The notes under the pieces are model-generated. The model saw only the letters and a list, made by a program, of their open reading frames with translations, made no database searches and was not told the DNA's origin. From Notolepis coatsorum (Eukaryota > Chordata > Actinopteri > Aulopiformes > Paralepididae), in contig OZ020591.1 of the NCBI GenBank assembly GCA_963971535.1, positions 16,912,823-16,976,822 of the forward strand: DNA of 64,000 nucleotides. The letters run 5' to 3'. This document shows, piece after piece, positions 10,798 to 20,456 of this stretch (position 1 is the first letter of the stretch; every line of letters begins with the position of its first letter). A program made the translations under genes and the position numbers.

Positions 10798-13384
10798 ATG
10801 TCAGCATCACCCGAGGCGATACTCCTGGGACCTATGAACGGCAAGTTCAATTTCAAAAAGAATATAGATGGGACAGTAAACAAGACCATTGTAATATGTA
10901 GCTTATGTCAAAAAGAATTTGCGTATCACCGAAGCTGCTCTAGTCTAACGTATCACATGAACGCTAAACATGTCCAGGCAAGTTGTTCGAGCAGCTCCAG
11001 TGTAGCTAACGTTAGCTCCAGAGCAACTCGCACGCTTCGTCAAACCACTCTTGGAGAATTACCGTTAGGCAAACGGTTGAGTAAATCCACCACAGACAAA
11101 CTAACCAACAGCGTCGCGAAGTGGATAGCAAAATATTGTAGGCCAATAGCTATAGTGGAAGATAAGGGTTTAGCGGAGTCATTTCGAATAGCGTCGTCTG
11201 ACCCAAATTACAAGCTACCCTCGAGAGCTACAGTGATGAAAAGGATCCACAACATGTATGACACAGAGAGGGAGGCGAGGGAAGAAGTGTTGGCACGGGC
11301 TGGCCCAATGGCCCTAACGGGTGATCACTGGACGTCGGTGGGCAATCATAATTATTTGGGTGTCACAGTGCACTTGATCGATACTGAGTGGAAACTGCAA
11401 TCATTTGCATTAACGGTGACCAAAACTGTGGGCCGCCATTTCGCCGATGCGTGTGCTGAACAGTTCAACACCGTAATAGAGGAGTGGAATATAAAAGATA
11501 AAGTCACATCTATTGGGACTGATTCCGCCCGTAATATGATAGCAGCAGCGCGCTATATGCCGTTCCAGCACATGCCATGTGCTGCACACGTGCTGCAAAG
11601 AACCATCACAGTCTCCCTTGAGGACAGAAGCCTTGACACCACCCTGGCAAAGTGCCGCAAGATTGTAGGCCACTTCAAGCACAGCCCTGCCAGTACAGAA
11701 GAACTGCAGCAGCAGCAGACTGCCCTCGGACAAGCAAAAGAGCCCATGATACAAGATGTATCCACAAGGTGAGACTGTTTAACTACCTGTTGTATGCTAG
11801 GGTAAATTTAGTGTGTGTGTGTGTTTATTTCTTTGTATTCTGTACAATTGCATCATGCTGCATTAACAACCCCCAGTGGGACTAATAGTTATTTTATTGA
11901 ATTGGAAGGTGGAATTCGACACTGGCCATGATCTCACGGTACCTGAGGAACCAGGAGGCTGTGACTGCCACTTTGGCCCAACAGAACCACAAGCTGTCCA
12001 TGCTGACCCCCACAGAGTGTGACAAACTGAAGAAGCTGGAGCTTGTACTTGAGCCCTGCAGGTAAGTGTCTCTCCCTCTCTCTCTCCCCCCATACACCCC
12101 CCTCCTCTCTCTCTCTCCCCCATACACACACCTCACACCCCACTCTCTCTCTCCCATACACACACCTCACCCCCCAATCTCCCCCATACACACACCTATC
12201 TCTCTCCCATACACACACCTCACCCCCCCCTCTCTCCCCCATACACACACCTATCTCTCCCATACACACACCTCACCCCCCCTCTCTCCCCCATACACAC
12301 ACCTATCTCTCTCCCATACACACACCTCACCCCCCCCCTCTCTCCCCCATACACACACCTATCTCTCCCATACACACACCTCACCCCCCCCTCTCTCCCC
12401 CATACACACACATATCTCTCTCCCATACACACACCTCACCCCCCCCCTCTCTCCCCCATACACACACCTCACCCCTCTCTCTCCCATACACACACCTCAC
12501 CCCCCCCCCTCTCTCCCCCATACACACACCTATCTCTCTCCCATACACACACCTCACCCCCCCTCTCTCCCCCATACACACACCTATCTCCCTCTCATAC
12601 ACACACCTTCACCTCTTTCTCTCTCGCTCTCTTGTTTCACTGCAGGTATGTGACTGAGCTCCTTGGAGGGGAAACCTACGTCTCATGCTCTGTGGTGCTC
12701 CCCGCACTCTGCCACCTAAACCGCATCATGGACCTCAACGAGGAGGATCCGGGCTACATGGTAAAGTTCAAGGCCAGCTTCACGAAGGACCTGGACGCAC
12801 GCAAAGCGACCCTCAACAACAGATGGCTGAAGCTGGCTACAGCCCTCGACCCGCGATTCAAGGACTTGAAGAGCGTACCAAAGGACGAGAGGGATGAGGT
12901 GTGTGTGTGAATGAGAAGACCAGTGTTAAGTCCTTAGGCTGTCATGAAAAGTCCTATGCAACTAATTAATTGTCCCTCTTATTAGGTGTGGACCTGGCTT
13001 AAAGAGATGCTGCCAGGACCAGAAGCAGACAAAGCTGCTCCACAAGCCACAGAGGACGAGCCACCAGCGAAGAGGACCCTCCTCCTGCTGTCTTCAGACT
13101 CTGATTCAGATGAAGTCAGGGTACTGTCAGGACAATTAGACCTCTACAAAGCTGAGCCCAGCATCGGAATGAATGACTGTCCACTGGAGTGGTGGGCAGC
13201 TCACGCAAAAGCCTATGGACAGCTGTCTCCTCTTGCTCGCAAATATCTGGCTACTCCTGCTACCTCTGTGCCATGTGAGAGGCTATTTTCACTTGCAGGT
13301 CACATAGTCCAAAAGAAGAGGGCAGCCTTACTCTCAGACAATGTAAACAAGCTTGTTTGTCTTAGCAATTGGCTCAAGGAATAG
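10798..13384 (+). CDS. hAT-superfamily transposase with BED zinc finger (4 exons, 591 aa)
   Basis: Exons are 10798-11768, 11909-12061, 12646-12898 and 12986-13384. All three introns are GT-AG, and phases 2, 2 and 0 keep one open frame of 591 codons from ATG to TAG. Residues 34-58 form a BED-type finger (C34, C37, H53, H58). The hAT catalytic acids are visible as D176 in LTGDHWTS, D242 in GTDSARNM and E557 in SVPCERLFS. RWNST begins exon 2. The last about 80 residues are the hATC dimerisation region (LARKYLATPATSVPCERLFS). The product should bind the element's ends and cut and paste it in the nucleus. The family is close to ZBED-like hATs. No stop or frameshift was seen. It could be an active, recently active or domesticated gene; its position between transposon ends favours a transposon gene. 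Confidence 0.85.
12066..12632. repeat. Pyrimidine-rich minisatellite in transposase intron 2
   Basis: Irregular units of about 30 bases, built from CTCTCTCCC, CATACACACACC and TCACCCC. They fill most of the 584-base intron. The open frames it gives on both strands are low-complexity artefacts. The run ends in a normal polypyrimidine tract and acceptor TGCAG at 12641-12645. Confidence 0.9.
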
Positions 13385-13403
13385 ATTTGTCATGCATACA
13401 GTA

Positions 13404-14619
13404 GACCCTGCACTAGACCCTGCACTAGACCCTGCAGTCATGCCCCAGACCCTGTAGTAGACCCTGTAGTCATGCCCCCAGAAACTGTAGTAGACCCTGT
13501 AGTCATGCCCCCAGACACTGTAGTAGACCCTGTAGTCATGCCCCCAGACACTGTAGTAGACCCTGTAGTCATGCCCCCAGACACTGTAGTAGACCATGCC
13601 CCCAGACACTGTACTAGACCCTGTAGTCATGCCCCCAGACACTGTACTAGACCCTGTAGTCATGCCCCCAGACCCTGTAGTCATGCCCCCAGACACTGTA
13701 GTAGACCATGCCCCCAGACACTGTACTAGACCCTGTAGTCATGCCCCCAGACACTGTAGTAGACCCTGTAGTCATGCCCCCAGACACTGTAGTAGACCAT
13801 GCCCCCAGACACTGTACTAGACCCTGTAGTCATGCCCCCAGACCCTGTAGTCATGCCCCCAGACACTGTAGTAGACCATGCCCCCAGACACTGTACTAGA
13901 CCCTGTAGTCATGCCCCCAGACACTGTAGTAGACACTGTAGTCATGCCCCCAGACACTGTAGTAGACACTGTAGTCATGCCCCCAGACACTGTAGTAGAC
14001 ACTGTAGTCATGCCCCCAGACACTGTAGTAGACCCTGTAGTCATGCCCCCAGACACTGTACTAGACCCTGTAGTCATGCCCCCAGACACTGTACTAGACC
14101 CTGTAGTCATGCCCCCAGACACTGTACTAGACCCTGTAGTCATGCCCCCAGACACTGTACTAGACCCTGTAGTCATGCCCCCAGACACTGTACTAGACCC
14201 TGTAGTCATGCCCCCAGACACTGTAGTAGACCCTGTAGTCATGCCCCCAGACACTGTACTAGACCCTGTAGTCATGCCCCCAGACACTGTAGTAGACACT
14301 GTACTAGACCCTGTAGTCATGCCCCCAGACACTGTAGTAGACACTGTACTAGACCCTGTAGTCATGCCCCCAGACACTGTAGTAGACACTGTACTAGACC
14401 CTGTAGTCATGCCCCCAGACACTGTAGTAGACACTGTACTAGACCCTGTAGTCATGCCCCTAGACCCTGTAGTCATGCCCCCAGACACTGTACTAGACCC
14501 TGTAGTCATGCCCCCAGACACTGTACTAGACCCTGTAGTCATGCCCCCAGACACTGTAGTAGACCCTGTAGTCATGCCCCCAGACACTGTAGTAGACACT
14601 GTACTAGACCCTGTAGTCA
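13404..14619. repeat. 33-bp minisatellite downstream of the transposase, block 1
   Basis: Tandem copies of a 33-bp unit (halves CCCTGTAGTCATGCCCCC and AGACACTGTACTAGA) begin about 20 bases after the transposase stop. Shorter CACTGTAGTAGA steps and unit deletions give higher-order variation. The unit length is a multiple of three and lacks stops in several frames, so long false proteins appear on both strands. The CCTGCACTAGACCCTGCA sequence at 13408-13437 looks like the seed of the array. Confidence 0.95.
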
Positions 14620-14930
14620 GTATATTAATATTTGAATAGTCATATTTGGCACTATATCGTCGAGTTGGACGTAGTCTATTAAGCTAATAATAGTCTGTTA
14701 ATATATAGTGCTTCGTGCGGTGAGAATACTACCGTAGTCAGTACCCCATCGTTTCGGGCAGAGAACTGGCTGCTTATCCAGGGTGGTTGACCCCACGTGA
14801 AGCTGCACCCGAGGAGCCCCAGAGCCGACGAGCGAGTGGACCTGTATACCGGATTATTCTGCCGACGACAGCCCGCCTTCCCAGGCACGGATTATGCTTT
14901 GTATACTTTGATTATTCCATGGATAAAGAC
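14620..14930. other. Non-repeat 311-bp block inside the minisatellite
   Basis: Unique-looking sequence interrupts the 33-bp array, which resumes at 14931. It begins AT-rich (GTATATTAATATTTG) and becomes GC-rich (GAGGAGCCCCAGAGCC). No target duplication, TIR or clear ORF was seen. It could be a small insertion, or original element sequence around which the repeats expanded on both sides. Confidence 0.6.
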
Positions 14931-15406
14931 CCCCGACACTGTACTAGACCCTGTAGTCATGCCCCCAGACACTGTAGTAGACCCTGTAGTCATGCCCCCA
15001 GACACTGTACTAGACCCTGTAGTCATGCCCCCAGACACTGTAGTAGACCCTGTAGTCATGCCCCCAGACACTGTACTAGACCCTGTAGTCATGCCCCCAG
15101 AAACTGTAGTAGACCCTGTAGTCATGCCCCCAGACACTGTACTAGACCCTGTAGTCATGCCCCCAGACACTGTAGTAGACCCTGTAGTCATGCCCCCAGA
15201 AACTGTAGTAGACCCTGTAGTCATGCCCCCAGACACTGTAGTAGACCCTGTAGTCATGCCCCCAGACACTGTAGTAGACACTGTACTAGACCCTGTAGTC
15301 ATGCCCCCAGACACTGTAGTAGACACTGTACTAGACCCTGTAGTCATGCCCCCAGACACTGTAGTAGACACTGTACTAGACCCTGTAGTCATGCCCCCAG
15401 ACACTA
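14931..15406. repeat. 33-bp minisatellite, block 2
   Basis: Same unit as the first block, about 14 copies, with the same alternation of GTACTAGA and GTAGTAGA. It ends at CAGACACT just before AGCTTGCTGTGGGC. Confidence 0.95.
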
Positions 15407-15429
15407 GCTTGCTGTGGGCTGTTTTGATT

Positions 15430-16130
15430 TTTGAGGATACTGTAGCTTAGTGTAAACTGTTATTGGCTGTATCAGCAACAAATGTTACCTTATTGAGAGG
15501 TATGTTTTCATTCATTTTATTTTATTCAATTTAATAAAATTGATTTCTAAAGCATTCTTCACTTGCAGGTCACATAGTCCAAAAGAAGAGGGCAGCCTTA
15601 CACACAGACAATGTAAACAAGCTGAAGCTTGTTTGTCTTAGCAATTGGCTCAAGGAATAGATGTCATGCATACAGTAGACCCTGTAGTAAACCCTGCACT
15701 AGACCCTGATTTTTGAGGATACTGTAGCTTAGTGTAAACTGTTATTGGCTGTATCGGCAACAAATGTTACCTTATTGAGAGGTATGTTTTCATTCATTTT
15801 ATTTATTTATTTATTCAATTTAATAGAATTGATTTCTAAAGCATTCTTCACTTGCAGGTCACATAGTCCAAAAGAAGAGGGCAGCCTTACACTCAGACAA
15901 TGTAAACAAGCTGAGGAATAGATGTCATGCATACAGTAGACCCTGTAGTAGACCCTGCACTAGATCCTGCAGTAGACCCTGCAGTAGACCCTGATTTGAG
16001 GATACTGTAGCTTAGTGTAAACTGTTAGCTGTATCAGCAACAAATGTTACCTTATTGAGAGGTATGTTTTCATTTTATTTATTTTATTTATTTAATAAAA
16101 TTGATTTCTAAAGCATTCTTCTTGGTGTAT
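15430..16130. repeat. Tandem ~283-bp duplications of the transposase 3' end
   Basis: GAGGATACTGTAGCTTAG recurs near 15433, 15715 and 15998, a period of about 283. Two of the units contain a copy of the last-exon segment TCACTTGCAGGTCACATAG, AAAAGAAGAGGGCAGCC and GACAATGTAAACAAGC (near 15555-15660 and 15848-15920), followed by TAGACCCTG repeats. These copies of the transposase C-terminal coding end are partial and would not extend the protein. Confidence 0.85.
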
Positions 16131-16363
16131 TTAATTGATCAGTCACCTGCTACAATAATGTAATGTCCTTGAATTTTAAATATTTATATGAATATGAAAT
16201 ATAAATATGCGATTAAAATGCGATTAATTAGATTAATTAATTACAAAACCTGTAATTAATTAGATTAAAATTTTTAATCGCCTGACAGCTATTAGATTTA
16301 GATTATTGGATTATTAGATTATATATTGCATATATTTAGCAATGAGATATTATATGATTTAGA

Positions 16364-16535
16364 TATGAAATATGATGAATTGAAAATGGGGGACCCTGAT
16401 GTAAACAAGACGAAAGTCTTTCTCTGGTCTGCATCCTCCAGTCCGCTGTTGACTGTTGTTGTATTGAGCTGTACTGTATTGTACCCATGCTGCAATCTTT
16501 TAATAACGTTCTCATTCATTCAGTCGGCAAACAGA
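16364..16535 (+). mobile_element. 3' fragment of the L2-like LINE, inside hAT B
   Basis: It matches 17480-17546 plus 18484-18540 (GGGGGACCCTGATGTAAACA, then TGAGCTGTACTGTATTGTAC) and ends in ATTC repeats. It is a short 5'-truncated insertion of the same LINE family that hosts hAT A. Confidence 0.75.
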
Positions 16536-17550
16536 ATAATTTTGATTGACAGTCGCGTCTGCCAATTACGTCACATCGCTTGCACCCGCCCTGCTGTTCT
16601 TAGCACCAATCGGAAAGCGTGTATTTATTTTTTACTTCCGCCATTGGAGAGCTCAATGACAATAACAATGGCAGCTCGCCGCGGCCGACGTTTAGCTTTT
16701 AGCTCCGCAGAAGGACTAAACGACTGGAGGCATAATGATTTTACTGCAACGGATGTTATAATAAAAGCCTTTCCATACATCTGTCTGATTGAAAACTTTA
16801 TTAACAGACCGCAGAATGGGCACAACTGAGTCAGCACGGGCTGAGATATGAACGAGCTTGCTATATCTAGGTCGACCTCGGTCGGCACTATGTAAATACG
16901 CTGATGTTATTGAAAGTGTAACTATATAGAGACCTCTGAACAGGTCCTGCATTATTATTATTATAACGTTAATGCCACAAAACGAATGCCTTTGTTATCA
17001 TAAGTAGTCACTTTTGATGCAGTAGTGTGTGTGGGGCGGCGCTGTTCAAAAGTGTCAACGTGTGGACCAGATTGACGCGACACAAGCCTCTTGGGCAAAA
17101 CATCACGATATCCACGATACGTTTAAAAAGTGTATCGTTAATGAACTGTACCCGATATTTATATAATATCGTCATATCGCCCAGCCCTAACACAGCCGTG
17201 TTGGCTGCGTCACAATCACGAAAGGGGCTACTTAATTCATTAATCCAATCCACTTTATTTATAGCGCACATTTAAAAACAACAAAGTTTACCAAAGTGCT
17301 GTACAAGTCCCACAACATAAGATAAAAAAAAAATATATATATATATATATATTAAAAAAAAAATTATAAAAAAAAAAAATTAAATTCGAAGCTTCGAATT
17401 AAAATCGAAGCTCGGCCCCGAAGCTTCGATTGCCAAAAAAAAAATTGAAGGTCAGCCCTAGTCATGTATGTCATATGTCCTGATGAATTGAAAATGGGGG
17501 ACCCTGATGTAAACAAGACGAAAGTCTTTCTCTGGTCTGCATCCCCTTAA

Positions 17551-18473
17551 CACTTTGCCTGCCACACACGAGAATACTCTGGTTTATTTAACACTCACGA
17601 GATTTCTCGGAATTATTATTATTGTTTTTTTTAGCGATCTGAAATCATATTGCATCACCCGAGCCTACCAGAGTATAGCCGAGCGGCGCCGGCGATCATT
17701 GTGGAAAAAAGCGCCCCCTGTCGTCTCCCAGATGACATAAGTGATTTTGGAATGGACTCAATGAAAATGAATGGGGAAAAAAATCCGGTACTCCACATTT
17801 TCCAGTCCACTGATGCAGCCGGGGTTACCACAGTTCATTCTGGATCCTCTGAGCCCCGCGGATCATGGAGTTCTACTGTATCGCGTTAGATTCATACACT
17901 TATTGATTTTTTCGAATGGTGATCAGGAATTGGAATATACCAGTTGGATACCATCTGATGTCAGGTAAGGACTCTATGTTATCAGTGTTAGGATAATCAG
18001 AGTAAGTTTGATGAAGTTATAAGCTGTTTTGTGAAATGTCTTCTTTCGGTTTCACTGTAAAAGTCTGAGAGGAAATCAACTGGGCGATTATCCGTGCGCG
18101 GCCGTAATGTGCTTGCGTGCACGTATAATATTGATCATCTAGCGTTTATTCGAAAACGATTCATAAAAAGGCAGACGAATATCAACGTTGTGGAATATTC
18201 CAGTAAAAGACTATTTTCATAGAATGCTCCAGAATGAACTGTTTTTTATCTGAAAACGGGTGCTTTTCTAAATGCTCTGAAACGGAAACGACGCGATAAA
18301 AAAACAATCTGCCTTGACAGCACTGACTGGAAAATAGTCTTTGATAATGCGATGGGCAGATTAGACACATAGCCATAATTTAAAACATAGATTAGGCGAT
18401 ATTAACGTTAACATTGGCGCCGATGGTGGCATTCAGCCGGTAAAAAGGAAAACCAGGCGTGGCGCTCAAAGTG
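17551..18473. mobile_element. piggyBac-like non-autonomous element, TTAA target
   Basis: The left end CACTTTGCCTGCCAC and the right end (inward CACTTTGAGCGCCACGCC) share CACTTTG and lie between TTAA at 17547-17550 and 18474-18477. There is no transposase frame. The LINE 3' UTR it interrupts is seen uninterrupted at 16364-16535, which fixes the insertion site. Confidence 0.82.
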
Positions 18474-18550
18474 TTAACAATTGTGTGTATTGAGCTGTAC
18501 TGTATTGTACCCATTCTGCAATCTGTTAATAAAGTTTTCAATCAATCAAA

Positions 18551-19793
18551 AGGATGGAAAAATTAAATGTTTGAAAAAAATAAAATAAAAGATAAAAAAT
18601 AATAAATAATAAATATCTGTGTATAGTAACAACAGGAAAAAACAAATAAGATAAAAGAGATAAAAAAAAAAGGAAGCAAGGTGCTGTCCAATTTGGATGA
18701 AGTGGTTGAAATTAACAAACAAAACAAACAACAAAACAAAACAACGGAATCTGTGGCTTAAAAGAGTCAGGGGTGGGCTACTTGGGAGCGGGGCCGTGTT
18801 GCGTGAAGGCAACAGGTGGGTTTTTAGCTTGGTTTTGAAGAGGTTGATGGTGTCAGAGCCTCGGATGAGGGGGGAGAGGGAGTTCCACAGTCTGGGGGCA
18901 GCTCGGTCTCCCAGTGTGGAACGCCTGGTGCGGGGGATGGTGAGGAGGTCGGAGTTGGAGGAGCGGAGGCCTCGTGCTGGAGTGTAGGGGTGGAGTAGGT
19001 TGGTCAGGTAGGAAGGGGCCAACCCGTGCAGGGATTTGTAGGTGAGGAGGAGGATCTTGTAGGGGATTCGGTAGTTGATGGGGAGCCAGTGGAGTTTTTG
19101 CAGGGTGGGGGTGATGTGCTGCCAGGGTTTGGTGCGTGTGAGGAGCCTCGCAGCAGAGTTTTGGATGTACTGTAAGCGATCAGAACCTTCTTGGAAGCAC
19201 CAAGAAGGATTCCGTTACAGTAGTCGAGGCGTGAAGTGATGAAGGCGTGAATGAGTGTTTCCGCTGAGGTGTCGGAGAGTGAGGGGCGGAGGCGGGAGAT
19301 GGTTCTGAGGTGGAAGAAGGCGGATCTGGTGACAGACTTGACGTGAGGGTGAAATGTGAGGGTTGAGTCCACTATTACGCCCCGGTTCCTTACCGCCGTG
19401 GAGGGGCAGATGGAGTAGCCATCCACGGAGAGAACAAGGTGGTCGATCTTTTGGAGGAGGGCTGGGGAGGCTACAACTATTAATTCGGTCTTCTTGCTGT
19501 TGAGTTGAAGGAAGTTGGTGGTCATCCATGTTTTTATGTCCTGGAGGCAGGCAGTGAGGGAGGCGGGAGGAAGGGGAGCCGAGGGTTTGGTGTGGAGGTA
19601 AAGCTGCGTGTCGTCTGCGTAAGAAAGGCAGTGGAGGCCGTGTTTCCTTATGATATCACCGAGTGGGAGGAGGTAAATCATAAAAAGGAGCGGACCTAGC
19701 ACCGAACCCTGGGGAACACCCTGTTTAACAAGTGCTGGAGCTGACCTGGACCCCCCGAGGGAAACATACTGCCACCTGTTGGTAGAGAGGAGT
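18551..19793 (-). mobile_element. L2-like LINE, 5'-truncated
   Basis: On the minus strand, from the right, it reads QGVPQGSVLGP (near 19720), the active site YADDTQLY (near 19620), NFLQLNSKKTELIVV, then LDYCNG. After a frameshift near 19190 the C-terminal region follows with SYLTNLLHPYTPARGLRSS and LKTHLLP. The left edge is an A/T-rich tail beside the end of the plus-strand LINE. The right edge ends abruptly at a fragment of the palindromic element. Confidence 0.8.
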
Positions 19794-19951
19794 GGTTAGG
19801 CAAAAAATTGTTCAGAGTATATTTGCTTAGAAAACGTAATTGTCGAATTCAATTATTTTTTATTTCTCCACGTGGTAAATACACAGGTCACAACATGTTT
19901 ACAGGAACGTTTTGGAGTTGTATTTGGAGTGTATTTTATTTCGTGACTGTA
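19788..19951. repeat. Fragment of the TTAA palindromic element
   Basis: It matches 5135-5280 in reverse and 61110-61250. Recognisable pieces are GTGGTTAGGCAAAAAATTG, TTTCTCCACGTGGT and GTTTTGGAGTTGTATTTGG. Neither end of the family element is present. Confidence 0.75.
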
Positions 19952-20240
19952 GGGTCAAATTGCAATGCAAAAATTTAATCTCAACATATCAATCTGTCTG
20001 GGGTTGCATTTTGTTCGGACAAACATGAAAATGATCTGTGCAAAGTTTGGGAAAGATTCGTTGAGATTTAGAGGTAGCACACAGCATGTGAAATATATGA
20101 AAATGGGCCTTTTTGGGCGTTTTACTAGATAACATGAAATAGTTTTTGAGAACAACATTTATTAACCCTAACATTTAAGAACAAAATGTTTGATAACAAC
20201 ATTGAAATAGTCTTTCAAACATGTCTCAAGCATCCTAGTC
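19952..20240. other. No gene seen
   Basis: Mixed-composition sequence between the palindrome fragment and a small open frame. No recognisable element ends. Confidence 0.5.
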
Positions 20241-20456
20241 CTAGACCTGGTCCAGCTTGCGCTTGCAGTAGCGAAGATTTGGCCGTGTTGAGCGGTCATG
20301 CTCAACTGCCTGTAGCACATTCTGCAGGTGCTCCTCGCTCCTGGCTGCTGCCACAAAGTCTGACGTCAGTTTGACGCCACGCTCGGCACAGTCATTCACA
20401 ACATTGATGGCACGTACATATCTATTATGAATCGCTACTCCAGACGAATTACACAC
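20241..20456 (-). CDS. Small unassigned ORF, possible element-derived gene piece (71 aa)
   Basis: An open frame with balanced amino-acid use. Its core INVVNDCAERGVKLTSDFVA is followed by a charged tail ending KRKLDQV. I have a weak memory of similar AERGVKL-type segments in uncharacterised, often element-associated proteins of fish and invertebrates, but cannot name a family. No splice context or partner domain is visible. It lies just left of an L1-like LINE on the other strand. It is probably a C-terminal fragment. Confidence 0.3.
   Translation of the reverse strand: MCNSSGVAIHNRYVRAINVVNDCAERGVKLTSDFVAAARSEEHLQNVLQAVEHDRSTRPNLRYCKRKLDQV

Larger units (their letters stand above)
10526..16291 (+). 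mobile_element. hAT C, autonomous-type hAT transposon with transposase gene
   Basis: The left end TAGGGCTGTCAGTTTATCGC and the right end GCCTGACAGCTA enclose the transposase gene. Subterminal AATTAGATTAATTAATTAC repeats occur near 10545 and 16215-16265. The TIRs are imperfect and I found no convincing 8-bp duplication, so the exact ends are uncertain by a few bases. The element carries one gene with three introns, a large minisatellite and a tandemly duplicated 3' end. Confidence 0.75.
10337..17189. mobile_element. hAT B, TIR TAGGGCTGGGCGATATGG, TSD ACACAGCC
   Basis: The left end TAGGGCTGGGCGATATGG and the right end CATATCGCCCAGCCCTA are flanked by the exact duplication ACACAGCC at 10329-10336 and 17190-17197. 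The short copy of hAT A lacks it. Its own sequence is 10337-10525 plus 16292-17189. The remainder is hAT C, so B probably did not encode the transposase seen here. A similar TIR is used by the element at 46497-47113. Confidence 0.88.
8345..17460. mobile_element. hAT A, TIR TAGGGCTGTC, TSD GTCATGTA (9.1 kb with nested elements)
   Basis: The left end TAGGGCTGTCTTAAATACTT and the right end GAAGGTCAGCCCTA are flanked by the exact duplication GTCATGTA at 8337-8344 and 17461-17468. Subterminal CTTCGAAGCTTCGAAGC motifs occur at both ends. The element's own sequence is about 1.3 kb, as shown by the short second copy at 34482-35802. The rest is a LINE (8799-9730) and hAT B (10337-17189). It also carries a LINE 3' end shared by both copies. 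Confidence 0.9.
7075..18550 (+). mobile_element. L2/CR1-type LINE, 5'-truncated, opened by hAT A and a piggyBac-like element
   Basis: The reverse transcriptase palm starts near 7080 with the active-site motif FADDSALL (about 7120), followed by WLADNKLSLHMGKTE, then the C-terminal region in a shifted frame (frameshift near 7469) ending at a stop at 7972-7974. The protein matches jockey/L2-type LINEs as remembered. The 3' UTR continues across hAT A (8345-17460) into 17469-17550, and across the piggyBac-like element into 18478-18550. It ends at an ATCA-type tail. Matching target duplications at each insertion support the continuity. Other copies of the same 3' UTR lie at 16364-16535, 33617-33760 and 53622-53765. 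Confidence 0.75.

Noticed and set aside
12043-12657. His/Pro/Ser-rich open frames over 190 codons
   Set aside because: They lie in the low-complexity repeat of a transposase intron bounded by good splice sites.
13799-14639. Long open frames (about 250-278 codons, both strands) of MPPDTV and HAPRHC type
   Set aside because: They are readings of one 33-bp tandem repeat without stops; mirrored frames on the other strand show there is no coding signal.
13404-15406. Regular repeats considered as a CRISPR array
   Set aside because: There are no unique spacers; units are contiguous and variable, and the genome is eukaryotic.
10526-16291. A possible 8-bp duplication for hAT C
   Set aside because: The adjacent bases TTTTTATA and TTAGATTT do not match, so I did not claim one.
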